Of a DNA stretch of 64,000 nt, positions 58,753 to 64,000 are shown piece after piece. Origin of the DNA: Pseudopyrenochaeta lycopersici (taxonomy: Eukaryota; Ascomycota; Dothideomycetes; Pleosporales; Pseudopyrenochaetaceae); NCBI GenBank assembly GCA_003313425.1, contig NHZP01000002.1, positions 2,337,081-2,401,080 of the forward strand, read 5' to 3'. The first letter of the stretch is position 1. Every line of letters starts with the position of its first letter. The notes under the pieces are model-generated. The model did no database searches. It saw only the letters and a list, made by a program, of their open reading frames with translations, and was not told where the DNA came from. The translations under genes and the position numbers were made by a program.

Positions 58753-61287
58753 AAGTATGGGAAAGCACTAAGCGAGCTACTTCCTTCTGAGCTACAGCAA
58801 CATGCGATAAATCATAACAACATCATCAATATGTCTTTTAGGTGTTCGAAATATCTTCTCCGAACCCAATAATCTTCCTTTGAAAATCATTTTGCACTCC
58901 CGGCGGCCTCAAGTGCCGCCACGAATGTCGCCACTTTCTAGATACTGTCGACTACGTCTGGGATAAATACGGATACAAGACGTTTTATACCTGCGAAAGT
59001 CAATCTCCCCCGAAAGAGGCGAGCCTCTAGAGTGACAAATAAGTGAATTTCGCTGAATATTACGGGCTAGTTGTCTGGAAGAGCCTCGTCCCATTTGGTC
59101 TGTTTCCGAATCCAAAATGGAATCTGAAGATTCAAGGATACCTATAGGCGGGCATTTGGTAAGTAGGATAATTTCTAATACAGAGAACAAGATACCGTCT
59201 TAGTACCAGGGCAAGCAGGATACGGCCTTGGCATGACCAGACCTGGTGTTGAGCATCATACCCATCTTAGAACCACTTAATAGCGTCCGTAAGTTCGTCA
59301 CCTAGCTCCTCGGAGCCTCTAATTCGAGTCAGAGACGCTCGCACTGCTATGTCTGGGCTGGATTGGTGGCAGCTTCTGGGCAGACGGGGAAGCGGGAAAG
59401 CACGCATGCATACCATTTCATGCTACGGTAGATTATTGTTTAAGTTTCAATGTAACAGTGTTACGAGTACTCCCGCGGGATATCAAGCAACGAAATCAAA
59501 AATTAAAGACTGAATGTGGGGGTTTGCTTGATCTCCTATATTTGAAGCCATGTGGCGTCCAGCTACATGAAATGTTGTTGCAATTAGTCCGTGCGGATTT
59601 CAGCCTCTCTCTAGTTGGACAGCAAGTGCGGGAGATCCTCATCTCCACTAGGGCTGAGATCGAACGATCGTGATAGTGACACCTCTACCGTTGAGGCTAC
59701 CTGAGGCGTCCTAGCAGACCTTTCGGCCCCAGTTCCCCGACCCTAAAGTTACTATCCCCACATATAAAAACGCACTGGGAAGTTCTTCGCTGGACCTGAG
59801 CTGCTCAACAAACGCCGAGACACAGGAGGTTGAGGCGGGGAACAGGACCGAGATTGAGTTAGGTATAGGATCGAACAGCGATCATAAATTCGGTGCCGTG
59901 TAGTAAGAAACCCAGATTCATATTCTCGACCAGGGAGCACACGTTGGACGCAGGAAACGCAATTATTTCACAGATACAAGCGACATTAAGGCTCCCATGC
60001 GCATTTCGTGCTTAAACGTCGCCGCTAAAACCTTCGCTGCGCTTGAACAGCACTAGCCCAACCGTCTCTCGCATCATCTCGTTAGCCCCGCTTGGTTCTT
60101 GCGGCGATAAACTTAATTTGCATAGATGGTTAGACATGGGCCTTCCCTGGAGATCTACAATGATTGGCTCTCTTTGACGTACTCACAGCCTGCATGATGC
60201 TAGTGGGTGCATCATTATCGGTCATGATTTCATACCGCACCCACCCCCCACGAAAAGTGAGCTCGCATGCTCTAGATGGATTCTCATATGCACCTAGCTA
60301 TGTACATCAAAGAAGACCAAGCTGTCGAAAGCCCCTTTTTCTGTAGACAATATCACATCGCCAGACCCAAGCTCTGCATTGACGGAGAAGACGTTGGATT
60401 AAGATTCTTTACTAAGGTGTCTTCATGCTGTGGCCGCAACTGCCACCCTATAATAGCACAATATGGCCCTCCACAGTGCTGAAAAGACCAAATCCAGATC
60501 ACAGGCAAGTAGAGCTTTCGTCGCATTAATGACCACCGCCCACATAAATCATAGTGATAGCTGCTGTAAGTTCCATTCTCCTGCTGACTAAATCCAGAGT
60601 ACCCGACCTTCAAATATCAGTGACGCGACTCTTGTCCATATCTTTATAGTAATTACATCATTTCAGTTCAACCCACCTTCGGATGCACAATACATTGAAG
60701 CGAGCCATCACCTTCCTTATCGCAACAATCAAGATCCCTGTCGACAAGCGATATCCGTTCCAGCCGTCGATCGAGGCTTGTACACATTGACTTTCCAAGC
60801 AAGGGCCATTCTGCACTCCGCATGGGAACATTGCGCCAGTCGACGAAGAGCTATTTGCTAAGGCCCTAAAGTCCAAGTTGTGGACGTTAGCACAGGAGTT
60901 CGAAGCTATTGGTGAGACAGGAAGGATATCTCTCGCTGGTATCGTAACTCCAACAGCCGAGATGGACATCGACGCTAGGTGCCTTAACACCCAGGGCAAA
61001 GGTGGGTGGCAATAAGAATAAACACGAAGACCAAATCCATTCGTATAAAGAATGAACGAGCACAGTCAAGTTTGACGTGATATGAGGCAATATGGACTCT
61101 GACTACGGAACTGTTAATGATCTAGCCTCCCCGATCTGTTGCTAGAATCTTGTCTGTCCCTGAGACTGGCGACGTGCAACTTCAAAGATGGCGTGTTGAG
61201 CATTGTAGGCGGTTAAAACAGCATTTTTCAGATTTTTCCTTTCCATTCAACATGGTTTTTACGTGGGTTGGGCTGTTTACAGTCACG
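58753..61287. other. 2.5 kb without a supported gene
   Basis: Short frames occur on both strands. The minus-strand frames at 60353-60613 and 60658-60999 (IDGWNGYRLSTGILIVAIRK) are the longest, but none shows a domain, signal or splice structure that I trust. A tRNA-like string lies near 59640-59715 on the minus strand but does not fold into a full cloverleaf. Confidence 0.4.
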
Positions 61288-61743
61288 CGTCAAAAGTTTC
61301 TTCCCTCAAGCGATTTTACACCAAAACTAGTTAACTTGCAACTTATTTCTGCCACAACTGTATATTAAAATTGCTCTAAAATCTAGAGTAAGATAAGAAT
61401 ATATCTAGGTTATATCTAATATTATTCTTAAGCTTTAAAAGATTAGTTTTATTAAATAGTAGTGTAAGAGAGTTAAGAAAATTTAAAAACCTTTAAATGT
61501 ATATGTAAAATCGCGATTTTTTGCAAAATTTTTATAATTTTTTCTCTCCTCCTACGTGCCTTTCTAGTTAATAAACCAATTTTGTTATAATAAATTAGGA
61601 TATATATATTTATATAATTCTCTCTCTTATTATAGGATTTTAGACAATTTTAATATATAATTGTTTAGAAAGTGGCTGCAAAAAAGGTAAGTTTTTGGTG
61701 GGGCTTGGTGGGGATTTTAGGTAGGCGGAAGAAACTTTTGACG
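61288..61743. repeat. MITE-like element with inverted ends
   Basis: CGTCAAAAGTTTCTTCC at 61288-61304 is repeated inverted at 61727-61743. Further inside, GTATATTAAAATTG (about 61360) has an inverted partner CAATTTTAATATATAA near 61650. The unit is about 456 bp, AT-rich and non-coding. TA follows the right end but not the left, so the target duplication is not secure. It is a likely non-autonomous DNA transposon. Confidence 0.55.
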
Positions 61744-62190
61744 TAATACTGTATGTAGAGAAAGTAAAAGAAAAGGAGGATAGGCACGCATGCTGACCAC
61801 CGAAGTACACATGCATTCAGTCTCTAAATGTAGTCCACCTTCAAACTCACTTGTAGGCTTAGCTTTGAAGGCCAAGCAGCCCTTTTGATGGTGCGCCTTC
61901 CTAGTTTAAATACGGACATGCGAACAACCGAGACTAGTTTATTTGATATAATCATAAGTGTTTTCCATCCAGCAGCACGACACGCCACCATTATTTCGTT
62001 TCTTAACTGCTAATGTATGCTAATGCGTAGCTTCGTGTCTTGTCTGTGAGGACATTCTAACTTCCGGAGCTTGATGGTGGTGAGGCGGCCGGTACTGCGA
62101 AGCCGATCCTGGTATGAGCTATGGCGGCCTCAGGGCGGTCCGTGGCCTATCGAAAGAATAATGTCGGGTAGGTTGTGATTGAGGTGCGCA
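61744..62190. other. Intergenic, 3' side of the Gti1/Pac2 remnant
   Basis: No gene seen. Composition is normal to slightly AT-rich. Confidence 0.4.
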
Positions 62191-63547
62191 TTACTGTGGT
62201 GGAGCCGCTGCGGCTGGGAACTGCGGGCTTGAAGATTGCGGAGAAGAAAACCGTTGAGGCGAGGGTGGTTGAACATATTGATGGATCGAAGGCTGCTGAG
62301 GAGCGTACGTCTGTGGGGGTAGTTGCCGAGCATAGTACTGATGCCCTGACTGTGGAGCCCAGCATTGAGGAGAAGATGACTGAGGAGAGGCGTAATACTG
62401 TGAGCTGTGGTGACTTGGTGTATACTGCGATACCTGATGACCATGCCAGTGTTCTGGTACGTGCGGATGAAGTAAGAGTGGGTCTGAATCACTGCGTGCC
62501 CTGCTACTGCTTGGGTTAAAGCTCCAATGGCATGGTGTTGCAGGTTGCTAGGTTGAATATGGTGGAGATAGCCTACGACAAGCGGTATATCTTTGCTTTC
62601 TTCATCCTCAATACTGACTTTCCAGCCATTGAGTAGCTCCGGTCTGGGTTGGATATCGGCCAACTTCGGATCTTGAAACGGCCTCTTAAGCTTTCCCCTA
62701 ACAACATCTTCAAGGCTGTAGTAGGAGATCACGTGTGGTGTGTTCCCTGATACCTGACAGATATGGTCTTCTTCATTAAACCCCCTTCCTTGAACTCGTA
62801 GTTGTCGATAAGAGATCCGCCGAAATGTCGCTGCTGGTCCGGGGTCAGGCTCTGTGCAAAGTTGACATACACTTTGTTCATTGAGTCATCGTCACCAAGC
62901 AGTGAGCCGTTGAATGAGGGGTTCCCGTATTCGTCGCCTGAGTTGCTGTGATTCTTGCCGGCCTTGGTGCTGGCAGGTCCAGCACTTTCTTTACGCTTTC
63001 GTTTCGTGCCACTAGAAAGATTGAGAGCCTTCTTCTTCTCGCGAGGCTTTAGGGGTCGCACGAGCTCACGATAGATGAGACAGTTGTTCAGGACTCGACT
63101 TGGCGACAGTGAACAGCATCAGTCCAGCGCTTGATACCAGAGGCAGTCTCCTCATACACCAGAACGGTCCGGAAGTGAGCATCTCCGCGCTTTCCTCGTT
63201 ATGAGGCCGACGACTAATGTAGTTTAGACGGCCTTGGAGTGAAGCTTCCACAACGGTCATGGCATCTTTTGTTGTGTACAGGAACCCCTTCCAGGTCGGT
63301 TTCAAGGCGCAGGGCGCCTTGACCATACTTCTCCTACTTGGGTCCTCGCGGGTGGCATATTAGCCCCGGTTGCACGAACATAAGACGTTGCAATCGAATG
63401 ATGGCAAGGTGGCCTGCATAATAGGGGTTGCAACTGAGGTACAAAATTAGCGTGCATAGAGTGGTCGAAGACATTCGCATATGACGGATGATGTGGAGCC
63501 GAAGGTTGCGGCCAACTCCACGAGTCCATATCCTCATAACTTTCCAC
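62191..63547 (-). pseudogene. Gti1/Pac2 (WOPR) family transcription regulator, frame-broken
   Basis: On the minus strand, from about 63290: KPTWKGFLYTTKDAMTVVEA, ASLQGRLNYISRRPHNEESA, VLVYEETASGIKRWTDAVH, SPSRVLNNCLIYRELVRPLK, a basic linker, then EGGLMKKTISVRYQGTHH, ISYYSLEDVVRGKLKRP and DPKLADIQP. These are the two conserved parts (WOPRa and WOPRb) of the Gti1/Pac2/Wor1/Ryp1 family, PF09729, which bind DNA and control morphology, sporulation and pathogenic development in fungi. The C-terminus is Gln/Ser/Tyr/Pro-rich (SSQYYASPQSSSPQ) and ends at a TAA at 62191-62193. The pieces lie in different frames: breaks near 63310, 63165, 63105, 62745 and 62570, mostly consistent with loss of one base or gain of two, plus one in-frame TAG near 62550. 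The N-terminal Met at 63547 is uncertain. Confidence 0.85.
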
Positions 63548-64000
63548 CTTCTGGACCCGCCAAGGGACCTACCATGTCCAAACGATGGCATCGGAAATGC
63601 GGTGCCCTTATGTCTTGCAGGATGGGGAGAGCGAATAGATAGCCGTTTAAGTTGCGTGTCCAGTCCAGATCCAGAGTAGAGCAAAACCCGATCGCCGGGT
63701 ATTGTTTAAACGCCTGAAATAGGCAAGACAATATGAAAAGATGTTTGAATGCCGAGAAACTGCAGGAGAGTGTATTGGAAAGTCAGGACGGAAACTCCCA
63801 AAAGCAAAATGTGTGTGCGATTAACTGAGCAGTCGATGAAGATAATGCGAGGACCGTCTATAAGACAACTAAGAGCCAGTCAGCGACTACAACAGCGGCG
63901 CATACTTGTGGAAGGGCTCACCAGAAAGGATGGCGAAGAAAATTATCTATGTGGTTATTCAGCGTGGTCAGGCAAGCGCGGGATTACCGAGCCGTTTCGG
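63548..64000. other. Upstream region of the Gti1/Pac2 remnant
   Basis: No independent gene seen up to the window edge. Regulators of this family often have long 5' leaders, so part of this DNA may be leader. Confidence 0.35.

Noticed and set aside
59640..59715. tRNA-like sequence on the minus strand (TAGCCTCAACGGTAGAGG followed by CGTTCGATCTC)
   Set aside because: The D arm and a B-box-like string are present, but no acceptor stem or proper anticodon stem pairs, so it is at most a decayed tRNA or chance.

Overview
The window looks like nuclear DNA of a filamentous ascomycete (Pezizomycotina). Three observations support this. Genes have short GT-AG introns with CTRAY branch sites. The protein families seen (HET domain, Gti1/Pac2, fungal bZIP, Fot1/Pogo, Ty1/Copia, Ty3/Gypsy chromovirus) are typical of the group. 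Most of the first 48 kb carries the signature of repeat-induced point mutation (RIP): AT-rich blocks where CpA and TpG are almost absent by eye and former Gln and Trp codons read as stops. The species cannot be named from the sequence.

Layout. 1-2230 is a RIP-degraded Gypsy remnant. 2.3-9.8 kb is a normal-composition island with one intact gene, a secreted astacin-type metalloprotease (6621-8125, one intron), two broken membrane-protein genes and a solo LTR. 9.8-48.2 kb is a nested transposon cluster. It holds a Ty1/Copia element (11248-18627, TSD GCTCT), a Ty3/Gypsy element (24330-30884, TSD GACTG) inside a solo LTR (TSD GTAAC), a Gypsy chromovirus (35293-44230) carrying a Fot1/Pogo transposon (35894-37753), a second Fot1/Pogo copy (45230-47308) carrying a solo LTR, several further solo LTRs, and an 820-bp mini-element (34372-35191). 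48.3-64 kb is gene-like DNA again, but most genes are broken: a HET gene with about six frame changes, a scrap of eIF2B gamma, a membrane-protein gene with a frame change, a gluconokinase with one nonsense codon, a LINE scrap and a Gti1/Pac2 regulator with several frame breaks. A bZIP gene (54961-55731) looks intact.

The most interesting pattern is that all three large LTR retrotransposons carry a second coding region on the opposite strand, between the end of pol and the 3' LTR. In the Copia element this antisense gene has a clear 44-bp intron and a Cys/His knuckle and has largely escaped RIP. In the two Gypsy elements the antisense frame survives only as RIP-mutated coding sequence. A second pattern is the Copia LTR promoter, which holds an array of CACGTG E-boxes at 12-bp spacing upstream of a TATA box and varies in size between copies. 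No bacterial-type features, CRISPR arrays or convincing tRNA genes were found.
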